Made by a program: the position numbers and the translations under genes. The notes under the pieces are model-generated. The model was not told the DNA's origin and made no database searches. It saw nothing but the letters and a program-made list of their open reading frames with translations. Positions 1-8,918 of a stretch of 35,698 nt of DNA are shown piece by piece. The DNA lies in assembly GCA_025351225.1 (NCBI GenBank), contig JANXWL010000019.1:1-35698 (forward strand), written 5' to 3'. The DNA is from Methylotenera sp. (GTDB lineage Bacteria > Pseudomonadota > Gammaproteobacteria > Burkholderiales > Methylophilaceae). Numbering within the stretch: the stretch's first letter is position 1; each line of letters starts with the position of its first letter.

Positions 1-716
1 TCGGCCATGTGTAGCGCGCTGCGGCCAAATGTTTGACGAATGCTAGGGTAAGACTCCTCTAAAATTGGCAATACCTTATGGCGCATAAAATTGCGGTCAA
101 ACGTTGTATCGGCGTTGCTTTCATCTTCAATCCAAGTCAACTGATGTTGCTTGGCATATGTTACTAAATGGCTGCGCGGCACATCTAGCAAGGGGCGTAA
201 CAGTTTTCCACTCACCGCGGCCATACCTGCCAAACCTTTCACGCCCGCGCCGCGCGCGAGTTGCAGCAATAATGTTTCGGCTTGATCATCTTGATGATGT
301 GCGAGGCAAATAAATTGTGCATCTGTGCTATGTAGTGCGCTGTAACGCGCTTCGCGGGCTGTAGCTTCTACACCCAAGCCACTATTTTTGTTGATTTTTA
401 CTTTAGAAATAGTCAGTGGAACACGCAGATTTGCACAAGTCAGCGCGCAAAAGTCTGCCCAAGCATCGGCATTTACACTTAAGTCATGATGCACATGATG
501 CGCAGAGAGTTGAAACGGTAGCGTTTTATTAAGATTAACCAGCAAGTGCAGCAGCACACAAGAATCTAGACCGCCGCTGAAAGCCACAGCCAGCTTAGGG
601 TTGACTAAATATTTGCTTAAGAAAACATCAACTAAAGTAGCTTTAAGTTGATGTTCCAAGACCAATTTATTATTGATAGATTTTTTACTTACTGGCAGTT
701 TCTTTGAATTTTCCAT
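1..716 (-). CDS. tilS: tRNA(Ile)-lysidine synthase TilS, partial (3' end beyond window)
   Basis: My reverse-strand translation from ATG at 716 gives [59 protein letters not shown]...[23 protein letters not shown]-loop SGGLDS and HHxDDQAET motifs. Open at the window edge, so absent from the ORF track. Confidence 0.93.
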   Translation of the reverse strand, partial: MENSKKLPVSKKSINNKLVLEHQLKATLVDVFLSKYLVNPKLAVAFSGGLDSCVLLHLLVNLNKTLPFQLSAHHVHHDLSVNADAWADFCALTCANLRVPLTISKVKINKNSGLGVEATAREARYSALHSTDAQFICLAHHQDDQAETLLLQLARGAGVKGLAGMAAVSGKLLRPLLDVPRSHLVTYAKQHQLTWIEDESNADTTFDRNFMRHKVLPILEESYPSIRQTFGRSALHMA

Positions 717-1680
717 AGCCCATTAGCCGCTCATAGCGCGCCGCTAGTAACTTGTCGGTCGGTTTCTTTTGCAGCACTGCAAGCTCGGTTTTAAGTGCGC
801 GACGCATTGATTCCATAGTGGCTTCAATATTGCGGTGTGCACCGCCCAGTGGCTCAGTTACAATTACATCCACCAAGCCTAAGACTTTTAGCCTATCGGC
901 CGTAATGCCCAATGTTTCTGCAGCTTCAGGCGCTTTGCTAGCACTTTTCCACAAGATACTGGCGCAACCTTCTGGGGAAATCACCGAGTAAGTCGAGTAT
1001 TGCAACATAATGAGCTGATCAACGACTCCGAGCGCCAAAGCACCTCCCGAGCCACCTTCGCCAATCACCACACCAATAATCGGCGTTTTAAGCTCACTCA
1101 TTACATATAAGTTTTTAGCAATCGCCTCACTTTGGCCACGCTCTTCTGCACCAATGCCTGGGTAAGCGCCTGGGGTGTCAATTAAGGTAATAATTGGTAA
1201 ACCAAATTTTTCAGCCATACGGAACAAGCGTAACGCCTTGCGGTAGCCCTCTGGGCGCGGCATGCCAAAATTGCGGTATTGGCGCTCTTTTACATCACGG
1301 CCTTTTTGGTGGCCAATCACCATTACAGGAATACCTTCAAAACGCGCTAAACCGCCAACAATGGCTGGGTCATCTGCAAATGCACGATCGCCATGCAACT
1401 CTTCAAAATCGGTGAACAAATGTTGAATATAATCAAGCGTATAAGGTCGTTGTGGGTGGCGTGCCACTTGCGACACTTGCCAAGCACTTAGTTTGCCATA
1501 GGTATCTTCTAGCAGTTTTTTTTGCTTTTTTTGTAGCTGATCAAGCTCTTTCGAAATATCAAGCGCATCGTGCTCATCATGTGACACTTGCAGTGCCTCA
1601 ATGCGTTTTTCCAAGTCTGCAATAGATTGCTCAAAATCGAGATAGCTAATTTTCATATCGGTTGCGCGTCTAAAGCTCAT
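685..1680 (-). CDS. accA: Acetyl-CoA carboxylase carboxyltransferase subunit alpha (true start probably at the internal [10 protein letters not shown], about 1656)
   Basis: [22 protein letters not shown]... [64 protein letters not shown]; characteristic AccA sequence. Confidence 0.97.
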   Translation of the reverse strand: MSFRRATDMKISYLDFEQSIADLEKRIEALQVSHDEHDALDISKELDQLQKKQKKLLEDTYGKLSAWQVSQVARHPQRPYTLDYIQHLFTDFEELHGDRAFADDPAIVGGLARFEGIPVMVIGHQKGRDVKERQYRNFGMPRPEGYRKALRLFRMAEKFGLPIITLIDTPGAYPGIGAEERGQSEAIAKNLYVMSELKTPIIGVVIGEGGSGGALALGVVDQLIMLQYSTYSVISPEGCASILWKSASKAPEAAETLGITADRLKVLGLVDVIVTEPLGGAHRNIEATMESMRRALKTELAVLQKKPTDKLLAARYERLMGYGKFKETASK

Positions 1681-1712
1681 TCTTATCTATTACCTGTTCA
1701 AATATAACCATG

Positions 1713-4700
1713 TTAATTATAAAGGATTTTTACGTTATCAACTGATAACCATGCATGTAGATTTTGCAATAATTCATCGTGTAACTCTACTCGCCAAGCC
1801 TCACCCAACATCAAGCTGGTTTGCGCTTGGTTGTTATGGTATTCAATTTTAACAGGGCAAAGTTTTTGTTCTTGATTGGCTTTTTTACAATACGGCTTGA
1901 GTATATTGGTGAGTTTTATTGCATCCGATTGGCCGTTACATGATAACTTGAGCATGCTGGCATGTGCACTGCGCGCGCCAGCTAAATCAAACAGCTTGCG
2001 CACATTAACGCGGTTACCTCCAGAGAACTCATCGTGGCTCACGCGACCTTCTACAATTAACAAGCTGTCTTCTTTAATTAAATGTGCAGATTGATTTAAT
2101 AAATCGCTGCCTACCACCACTTCTACTCTAGCTACCGCATCATCTAGCGTAACAATCGCCATTTTGCCGCGCTGCGTCATGCGCACACGCACACCAGCCA
2201 CAATGCCCGCCATGAGCTTTGGCTGCTCTTGCGGCGTTAAATCGGCTAATGTGCCGCGTACAAATTGGCTAACCTCATTTTTAACATTTAAAAATGGATG
2301 CCCGCTTAAATAAAAGCCCAGCGCAGCTTTTTCTTCTATCAAAGCTTGCTGTGGGCTCCATGCAGCTACTTTGGGCAGTTCGTGCTTGGTTTCATGGACA
2401 CCGCCAAATAAGCTATCTTGCCCAGCATGGCTATTGGTTTGTTCGGCCGCTGCAATGGCCATGCTAACACCTGCCAACAAGGCTGCACGGTTGGGCTCTA
2501 GCTTATCAAACGCGCCCACGCGAATGAGCGATTCAATCACGCGTCGATTCACTTTGCGTAAATCTAAACGGCTACAGAAATCGAATAAATCTTTAAATGG
2601 ACCATCTTGCTCGCGCGCCGCTAAAATCACCTCAATTGCCGCCAAACCAGAGCCTTTTACCGCGCCTAAGCCGTACAAAATTTGGCTATTATTGATGGGT
2701 TCAAAACGATAACCGCTTTGATTGACATCGGGTGGCAGCACCTCCACTTTATTGGGCGCGCAATCGTCAAAAAAGCTATGCACATTGTCAGTATTATTCA
2801 TATCGGCCGACATGGTAGAGGCCAAAAATGCCGCTGGATAATGCGCTTTTAAATAGGCCGTGTGGTAGGCCACTAGCGCATAAGCCGCTGCATGTGATTT
2901 ATTAAAGCCATAACCTGCAAATTTTTCTAGCAAATCAAACAGTTCAGTCGCTTGGCGTTCGTTTAAGCCATTTTGGCGCGCACCTTCGGTAAATATTGCG
3001 CGCTGGGCGTCCATTTCTTCTTTTTTCTTTTTACCCATCGCACGGCGTAGCAAATCTGCGCCGCCCAAACTATAACCCGCCACTACTTGCGCGATTTGCA
3101 TCACCTGCTCTTGATACACCGCAATACCGTAAGTTTCTTTTAGAATACTTTCGGTTGCAGGGTGTGGATATTCCACGCGTTGCAGGCCGTGCTTGCGGCG
3201 ACAAAAATCGGGAATCAAATCCATCGGGCCTGGGCGATACAGTGCCACCAGCGCAATAATGTCTTCAAAACAATCAGGCTTCGCCTGTTTCAGCATGTCT
3301 TTCATACCACGCGACTCTAGCTGAAACACGGCTGTGGTATTGGCAGTCTTTAGTAAATTGTAACTAGCCTTGTCGTTAAGCGGCAGTGTTTCAAAGTTTA
3401 GCGGCGGCTCGCCCAGTGCAGCGCGCTGCTTATTGGCGTTGACCATTGCCAGCTCTAAAATGGTCAGTGTGCGCAAGCCCAAAAAGTCGAACTTAACTAA
3501 GCCAACCGCTTCTACATCGTCTTTATCGTATTGGCTGACCAAGCTTGCACCGTCGGCTTGGCAGTAAATGGGTGAAAAATCGGATATTTTACTGGGCGAA
3601 ATCAGCACACCACCCGCATGCATGCCTACATTGCGCACTAGGCCCTCTAAGCGCAAAGCCAGCTCTAGCAGTTGCGCAACTTCTTCTTCCGCTTCGCGCC
3701 GCTCTTGCAATTGTTGTTCTTTTTCTAGCGCTACGCCCAAGGTAATGCCAAGTTCCAGTGGAATTAATTTGGCAATGCCATCCACAAAATTAAACGGTAA
3801 GTCTAGCACGCGACCAACATCGCGAATCACCGCTTTGGCGGCCATAGTACCGAAGGTAGCTATTTGTGAAACTGCATCAAGGCCATATTTTTGCTTCACA
3901 TAATCAATCACGCGATCGCGCCCATCCATGCAAAAATCGATGTCAAAGTCGGGCATCGAAACACGATCAGGGTTCAAGAAGCGCTCAAAAAGTAGGTTAT
4001 AGGCAAGCGGGTCTAAGTCAGTAATATTAAGGCTATAAGCAACCAAAGAGCCTGCACCAGAACCTCGCCCTGGACCAACTGGCACACCATTGTGCTTGGC
4101 CCAGTTAATGAAATCGGCCACGATTAAAAAGTAACCCGCAAAACCCATTTGGTTGATAATTTTGCACTCAAATGCGAGTCTTTCTGCATATTGGGTACGC
4201 TTAGCTTCCCGCGTCTCAATACTGGGATAAAGCACATTCAAACGCGCTACTAAGCCAACTTCTGACTGTGCAATTAAATAGGCATCAAGGCTTTCACCAT
4301 TGGGCGTTGGGAAGTTGGGTAGATAATTTTTGCCTAACTCAATGGTAAGGTTGCAACGTTTTGCCAGCTCCACCGTGTTAGCCAATGCCTCGGGAATATC
4401 CGCAAACAAGTCACACATTTGCGCTTGTGTTTTAAAATACTGTTCGGCCGTAAACTGGCGCGGGCGGCGGCTATCTGCCAGCATGTAGCCTTCTGAGATA
4501 CAAGTGCGGGCTTCGTGCGCCATAAAATCATCAGCTGCAATAAACTGGATGGGATGTGTGGCTAGTACAGGCAAATCCAGCGTGCTAGCTAAATCAAGCA
4601 CGTGATGAATCAACGACTCTTGTTGTATCAATTTTTCTTGTGCTAGGTTTTCTGTTGGCGCATGAACACGCTGCAACTCAATATACAAGCGATTGGGGAA

Positions 4701-5219
4701 CGTACTCGACCATTGCTTAGCAAGCTTTTCTGCTAACGAAATATTACCTGCAATAAGCGCTGCGCCAATATCACTTTGCGCATTACCAGAAATTAAAATC
4801 AAACCATCTGTCGCTTGCAGCCATTCTGGCTTAAGCTCGGCACGGCCACGGTATTGGTTTTCGAGGTAAGCGCGGCTGATGAGGGCACATAATTGCAAAT
4901 AGCCTGCATGGTTTTGTACCAATAGTAAGGCTCTGTGCGCTTGATCGCGATTTTGGCTATTTTCAAGCCAAACATCACAACCAATAATAGGCTTAATGCC
5001 TTTACCGCGCGCGGCTTTATAAAATTTAATTGCGCCAAATAAATTGCTTAAATCGGTCAATGCCAGCGCAGGCATGGCGTCTTTACTGGCCTGCATCACA
5101 TAGTCGTCAATGCGCACAATACCATCTACAATCGAAAACTCACTATGGCAGCGCAAATGCACAAACTGCGGGCTAAGCTTTTCAGTATTGTCGGGTGAAT
5201 GTTGAGTAGCATCTTGCAT
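1713..5219 (-). CDS. dnaE: DNA polymerase III subunit alpha
   Basis: 1168 aa; PHP domain start (FVHLRCHSEFSIVDGIV), PVGPGRGSGAGSLVAYSLNITDLDPL, MPDFDIDFCMDGRDRVIDYV, GYGFNKSHAAAYALVAYHTAYLKAHYPAAFLA. Confidence 0.98.
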   Translation of the reverse strand: MQDATQHSPDNTEKLSPQFVHLRCHSEFSIVDGIVRIDDYVMQASKDAMPALALTDLSNLFGAIKFYKAARGKGIKPIIGCDVWLENSQNRDQAHRALLLVQNHAGYLQLCALISRAYLENQYRGRAELKPEWLQATDGLILISGNAQSDIGAALIAGNISLAEKLAKQWSSTFPNRLYIELQRVHAPTENLAQEKLIQQESLIHHVLDLASTLDLPVLATHPIQFIAADDFMAHEARTCISEGYMLADSRRPRQFTAEQYFKTQAQMCDLFADIPEALANTVELAKRCNLTIELGKNYLPNFPTPNGESLDAYLIAQSEVGLVARLNVLYPSIETREAKRTQYAERLAFECKIINQMGFAGYFLIVADFINWAKHNGVPVGPGRGSGAGSLVAYSLNITDLDPLAYNLLFERFLNPDRVSMPDFDIDFCMDGRDRVIDYVKQKYGLDAVSQIATFGTMAAKAVIRDVGRVLDLPFNFVDGIAKLIPLELGITLGVALEKEQQLQERREAEEEVAQLLELALRLEGLVRNVGMHAGGVLISPSKISDFSPIYCQADGASLVSQYDKDDVEAVGLVKFDFLGLRTLTILELAMVNANKQRAALGEPPLNFETLPLNDKASYNLLKTANTTAVFQLESRGMKDMLKQAKPDCFEDIIALVALYRPGPMDLIPDFCRRKHGLQRVEYPHPATESILKETYGIAVYQEQVMQIAQVVAGYSLGGADLLRRAMGKKKKEEMDAQRAIFTEGARQNGLNERQATELFDLLEKFAGYGFNKSHAAAYALVAYHTAYLKAHYPAAFLASTMSADMNNTDNVHSFFDDCAPNKVEVLPPDVNQSGYRFEPINNSQILYGLGAVKGSGLAAIEVILAAREQDGPFKDLFDFCSRLDLRKVNRRVIESLIRVGAFDKLEPNRAALLAGVSMAIAAAEQTNSHAGQDSLFGGVHETKHELPKVAAWSPQQALIEEKAALGFYLSGHPFLNVKNEVSQFVRGTLADLTPQEQPKLMAGIVAGVRVRMTQRGKMAIVTLDDAVARVEVVVGSDLLNQSAHLIKEDSLLIVEGRVSHDEFSGGNRVNVRKLFDLAGARSAHASMLKLSCNGQSDAIKLTNILKPYCKKANQEQKLCPVKIEYHNNQAQTSLMLGEAWRVELHDELLQNLHAWLSVDNVKILYN

Positions 5220-5370
5220 GCGTCTATTTTACCTGCATGACAAAAAATGATGCAAAAAAAGAAGCTTATTAAGGTAAAAAATTAAGATTAGTCATTTTAT
5301 TTGAACCATTGAATGCTTGCCCATTCTGATAATCTAGCTTATATTAATTTTAGAGTTTTCTAATTGACCC

Positions 5371-5395
5371 TTTATAATTAATCCTAATGATTAAT
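5371..5395 (+). promoter_or_regulatory. Candidate promoter -10 (TATAAT, 5373-5378) overlapped by inverted repeat ATTAATC-CTAAT-GATTAAT (5377-5395)
   Basis: Exact TATAAT and a perfect 7-bp inverted repeat with 5-nt spacer, located at the start of the metal-uptake operon. Regulator unknown; -35 weak. Confidence 0.35.
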
Positions 5396-5701
5396 CGTTC
5401 ATTCTTATCGCTGTTATTTGCTTTTCTGCTAACGTTCGCGCAGCAGTTGGCATTGACACATCCGTATGAACACACTGCAGATTGGCAACAAAAAACCTCC
5501 AGCCATAAAAATACGCTTCCACATTCTGACAGCTGTGACAAGTGTGCTGCTCTAGCAGGTGTTGCCAATGCCGTTGCTTCAAACTCACACGCATTAGCTG
5601 TTTTACCCACCACATTTGCGCTGTCAGCTTGTACACAGTCGCCAACTGTTTCTGCACACTTTCAGCCCTACCAATCCCGCGCGCCGCCTTACTTCGCATA
5701 G
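5387..5701 (+). CDS. Small secreted/membrane-associated Cys/His-containing protein (DUF2946-like in style), first gene of the putative metal uptake operon
   Basis: 104 aa with N-terminal hydrophobic segment (FLSLLFAFLLTFAQQLALTHPYEH), CDKC motif, several His, and C-terminal YQSRAPP; co-directional with the downstream metal ABC genes. Confidence 0.6.
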   Translation: MINRSFLSLLFAFLLTFAQQLALTHPYEHTADWQQKTSSHKNTLPHSDSCDKCAALAGVANAVASNSHALAVLPTTFALSACTQSPTVSAHFQPYQSRAPPYFA

Positions 5702-5769
5702 CAACTAGTTGTTTATTCCCTTCCTGATTTAGGAATGGTTTTACTCATTTATGCAAAAACGAGGTTCAT

Positions 5770-7104
5770 ATGCACAATCACAAACTAATGGCGCGCGCTA
5801 TTGCGCTTGCTTTTTTGCTGCCAGCAGCAGCCCAAGCCAACGACAGCGATGAGATGGAAAAGCTGCGCGGCGAACTTCAAGAGATGAAAAAAACTTATGA
5901 ATCGCGCATTCAATCCTTAGAATCGCGGCTAAACCAAACTGAAACAATTGCCAATGGCGCCGACAAAAAAGCGGACGATGCAGCCGTGCAAGCTAGTGCC
6001 AAACCCACATCTAGCAACGCGTTTAATCCTGATATTTCGCTCATTCTTAGCGGCACACTGGCGAATCGTTCGCAAGATTCTAACTATCACATAACAGGCT
6101 TTCAGGCTGGTGGCGAAATTGGGCCAGGCTCGCGCGGCTTTAGTTTGGGCGAATCAGAACTGGGCGTGTATGCCAACGTAGATGATAAATTTTACGGTGG
6201 GCTTAATTTGGCACTAGCGCCTGATAACACGATAGGCGTGGAAGAAGCATTTATCCAGACGACATCACTACCTGGCGCACTTACGGTAAAAGCTGGTCGA
6301 TTTTTTTCTAGCATTGGTTATCTCAATGAACAGCATGCCCACACTTGGGATTTCGTCGATAACCCGCTCGCCTATCAAGCATTTTTGGGCAACCAGTTTG
6401 GTGACGATGGTGTGCAGTTGAAATGGCTTGCGCCAACTGATTTATTTGTTGAACTGGGCGCAGAGCTTAGTCGTGGCCGCATTGCAGATACCGCAGGTCG
6501 CGATAAAAACGGTGGTAGCGCAGGCTCAGTTTTTGCGCATGTGGGTGGTGATGTAGGCGCAAGTAGCAGCTGGCGCGCGGGTTTATCATATTTAACGGCC
6601 TCAACTGAAAATAGGCAATCGAACGACCTAGATGCGACTGATGCTAACGTCATTAACAGCTTTACTGGTAATAGCAAAGTGTGGATTGCCGATGCGGTGT
6701 GGAAATGGGCACCCAATGGCAATGCCAGCAACACCAGCGTTAAATTACAAGGTGAATACTTACATAGAAACGAAGATGGTAGCTTAAATACAGATAACTA
6801 TTCGGCCTCGCAAGATGGCTGGTACGTGCAAGGCGTGTATAAATTTCTACCCAATTGGCGCACGGGCTTACGCTACGACCAGCTTAATAGCGGCAGCGTC
6901 AATTACGGTGCTAACACGGCTAACTTGGTGAATACAGACTATGACCCAAGCCGTATTAGCTGGATGCTAGATTACAACCCTAGCGAATTTTCACGCGTTC
7001 GTTTGCAGCTATCTCAAGACAAATCACGCCAAGAAGCCACAGATAATCAAGTGTTTATTCAATATCAAATGAGCCTTGGCGCACATGGCGCACACAAATA
7101 CTAA
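5770..7104 (+). CDS. Putative outer-membrane beta-barrel (porin-like) protein with N-terminal coiled coil, associated with metal uptake genes
   Basis: 444 aa; signal peptide ending AAAQA, coiled coil EMEKLRGELQEMKKTYESRIQSLESRLNQTE, then alternating Gly/aromatic-rich strands to the C-terminus (VFIQYQMSLGAHGAHKY). GAGG Shine-Dalgarno upstream. Confidence 0.75.
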   Translation: MHNHKLMARAIALAFLLPAAAQANDSDEMEKLRGELQEMKKTYESRIQSLESRLNQTETIANGADKKADDAAVQASAKPTSSNAFNPDISLILSGTLANRSQDSNYHITGFQAGGEIGPGSRGFSLGESELGVYANVDDKFYGGLNLALAPDNTIGVEEAFIQTTSLPGALTVKAGRFFSSIGYLNEQHAHTWDFVDNPLAYQAFLGNQFGDDGVQLKWLAPTDLFVELGAELSRGRIADTAGRDKNGGSAGSVFAHVGGDVGASSSWRAGLSYLTASTENRQSNDLDATDANVINSFTGNSKVWIADAVWKWAPNGNASNTSVKLQGEYLHRNEDGSLNTDNYSASQDGWYVQGVYKFLPNWRTGLRYDQLNSGSVNYGANTANLVNTDYDPSRISWMLDYNPSEFSRVRLQLSQDKSRQEATDNQVFIQYQMSLGAHGAHKY

Positions 7105-7145
7105 CTAGGCGCGCATAGCGCGCACCCAATATTAAGGAGATTTTT

Positions 7146-8051
7146 ATGAAACAATTCATTCAAGTAATAGCATTAAGCATTTTTTTGATGGCATCCCAAG
7201 CTGCCAATGCAGCACTCAATATTTTTGCCTGTGAGCCAGAATGGGGTGCATTAGCACAAGAGCTAGGTGGTGACAAAGTTACTGTATTTTCCGCTACCAA
7301 TGCCCTGCAAGATGTTCACCACATTGAAGCAAAACCTAGCTTAGTAGCGCATCTGCGCAAGGCAGATTTATTGGTTTGTACGGGTTCAGAGCTTGAAATT
7401 GGCTGGCTGCCCGTATTATTGCGCCAAGCGGGTAATGAAAAAGTACTAGCTGGAAAACCCGCTAATTTTGAGGCCGCACACTATGTACGCATGCTAGAAG
7501 TGCCTACCCGCCTAGACCGAGCTGATGGCGATGTACACCCTGGTGGCAACCCGCATATTCAAACCGATCCACGTAATATAGGCAAAGTGGCCGAGGCCTT
7601 AGCGCAGCGCTTGGCAGAGGTGGATGCAGCAAACGCTACTTTTTACCAAGGCCGCTACAAAGATTTTGATCAGCGTTGGCAAAACGCCATTAAACGCTGG
7701 CAAGCTGAAGCTGCGCCGCTTAAAGGCATTAGTATCGTGGTGCAGCACAAGGGCTTTCCTTATTTAGAAGACTGGCTAGGCTTGAAGGAAATTACCACGC
7801 TTGAGCCTAAACCAGGCGTAGAGCCAACCAGTGCACATCTAGTAGAAGTGCTGGCGCAATTGCAACACCAGCCTGCCAAAATGGTGATTCGTGCTGCCTA
7901 CAATAGCGACAGACCGTCACAATGGCTATCGGAGCGCGCAAAAATCCCTGCGGTAGCCTTGCCTTTTACGGTAGGCGGATCAGAGCGTGCGAAGGATTTA
8001 TTCTCGTTATTTGATGACACCATTCAACGCTTGCTAGAGGCCAGTAAATGA
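7146..8051 (+). CDS. Metal (Zn/Mn-type, cluster A-I) ABC transporter substrate-binding protein, ZnuA-like
   Basis: Signal peptide; NIFACEPEWGALAQELGGDKVTVFSATNALQDVHHIEAKPSLVAHLRKADLLVCTGSELEIGWLPVLL; GGNPHIQTDPRN; VVQHKGFPYLEDWLGL; typical ZnuA-family motifs with candidate His ligands. Confidence 0.9.
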   Translation: MKQFIQVIALSIFLMASQAANAALNIFACEPEWGALAQELGGDKVTVFSATNALQDVHHIEAKPSLVAHLRKADLLVCTGSELEIGWLPVLLRQAGNEKVLAGKPANFEAAHYVRMLEVPTRLDRADGDVHPGGNPHIQTDPRNIGKVAEALAQRLAEVDAANATFYQGRYKDFDQRWQNAIKRWQAEAAPLKGISIVVQHKGFPYLEDWLGLKEITTLEPKPGVEPTSAHLVEVLAQLQHQPAKMVIRAAYNSDRPSQWLSERAKIPAVALPFTVGGSERAKDLFSLFDDTIQRLLEASK

Positions 8052-8821
8052 ACCTAAATATGTTAAATTTGGATACCCTGAATCTAAGCATTTTGGGACC
8101 TGCCATGTTGGCAGGGCTATTGGTGTTAGCAACACACGTTCCGCTTGGGCAGCAGGTGCTAAAACGTGGCATTGTGTTTATCGACTTAGCAGTAGCGCAA
8201 ATTGCCGCTTTGGGTGTGATTGCGGCCGATGCGATGGGTTGGGAGCCGCAGGGTTTACAAGTACAAGTTTCTGCCATACTGGCGGCCATGCTGGGCGCAT
8301 TGCTGCTGACATGGACAGAAAAACGCTGGCCAGAAGTGCAGGAAGCACTGATTGGTGCAATTTTTGTGCTGGCAGCGAGCGCTGGCATACTGCTATTAGC
8401 CAATAACCCGCACGGTGGCGAGCATTTAAAAGACTTGTTAGCAGGACAAATTCTATGGGTCAGCACGAGTCAACTCATTCCAACGGCATTCATTACCTCG
8501 CTCATTCTTGGCTTATGGTTTGGGCTTAAGGAGCGGCTGGGACGTACAGGTTTTTATATGCTATTCGCCTTAGCGGTTACCGCCTCGGTGCAATTGGTTG
8601 GCGTTTATTTAGTGTTTTCCAGCCTGATTATGCCAGCAATTGCAGTGCGCAATTGGCCGCAATCTAAAAAAGTAATGGGTGGATATTTAATTGGTGCGAT
8701 AGCCTATGCTTTAGGCCTTGCGCTATCTGCCATATTCGACTTACCATCGGGCGCAGTGATTGTGTGGTGCTTAGCGGCAACTGGAATAGTATGTAATTTA
8801 TTGGCTAATTTATCAAAGTAA
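8048..8821 (+). CDS. Metal ABC transporter permease, ABC-3 family (ZnuB-like)
   Basis: Multi-TM 257 aa; GPAMLAGLLVLATHVPLGQQVLKRGIVFIDLAVAQIAALGV, LVFSSLIMPAIAVRNW; ATG overlaps the end of the substrate-binding gene. Confidence 0.9.
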   Translation: MNLNMLNLDTLNLSILGPAMLAGLLVLATHVPLGQQVLKRGIVFIDLAVAQIAALGVIAADAMGWEPQGLQVQVSAILAAMLGALLLTWTEKRWPEVQEALIGAIFVLAASAGILLLANNPHGGEHLKDLLAGQILWVSTSQLIPTAFITSLILGLWFGLKERLGRTGFYMLFALAVTASVQLVGVYLVFSSLIMPAIAVRNWPQSKKVMGGYLIGAIAYALGLALSAIFDLPSGAVIVWCLAATGIVCNLLANLSK

Positions 8822-8870
8822 AAAAAGATAGGTAAAAGAATGAGTCAAACAATTAGGTTTAGCGAACATA

Positions 8871-8904
8871 AAAAACCGCTTAGCTTTTTAGCTAAGCGGT
8901 TTTT
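8871..8904. terminator. Bidirectional Rho-independent terminator between convergent znuB-like and chpA genes
   Basis: AAAAACCGCTTAGC-TTTTTA-GCTAAGCGGTTTTT; perfect 14-bp stem with A/T tracts at both sides. Confidence 0.9.
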
Positions 8905-8918
8905 ATAAATGCTTAAAA

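Noticed and set aside
752-991. Numerous short ORFs antisense to or out of frame within accA, dnaE, chpA, hrpA, znuB and others in the ORF track
   Set aside because: They overlap well-supported genes on the opposite strand or another frame, have no recognisable domains, and show low-complexity Ser/Arg/Leu translations typical of shadow ORFs.
5260-5395. Enterobacterial-type Zur box (GAAATGTTATAnTATAACATTTC) upstream of the metal operon
   Set aside because: No convincing match; only an unrelated ATTAATC palindrome is present, so Zur control is not claimed.
5391-5699. Antisense ORFs (5350-5613, 5391-5699) opposite the small Cys/His gene
   Set aside because: The plus-strand ORF has a signal-like N-terminus and fits the operon; the antisense ORFs have no recognisable motifs or context.
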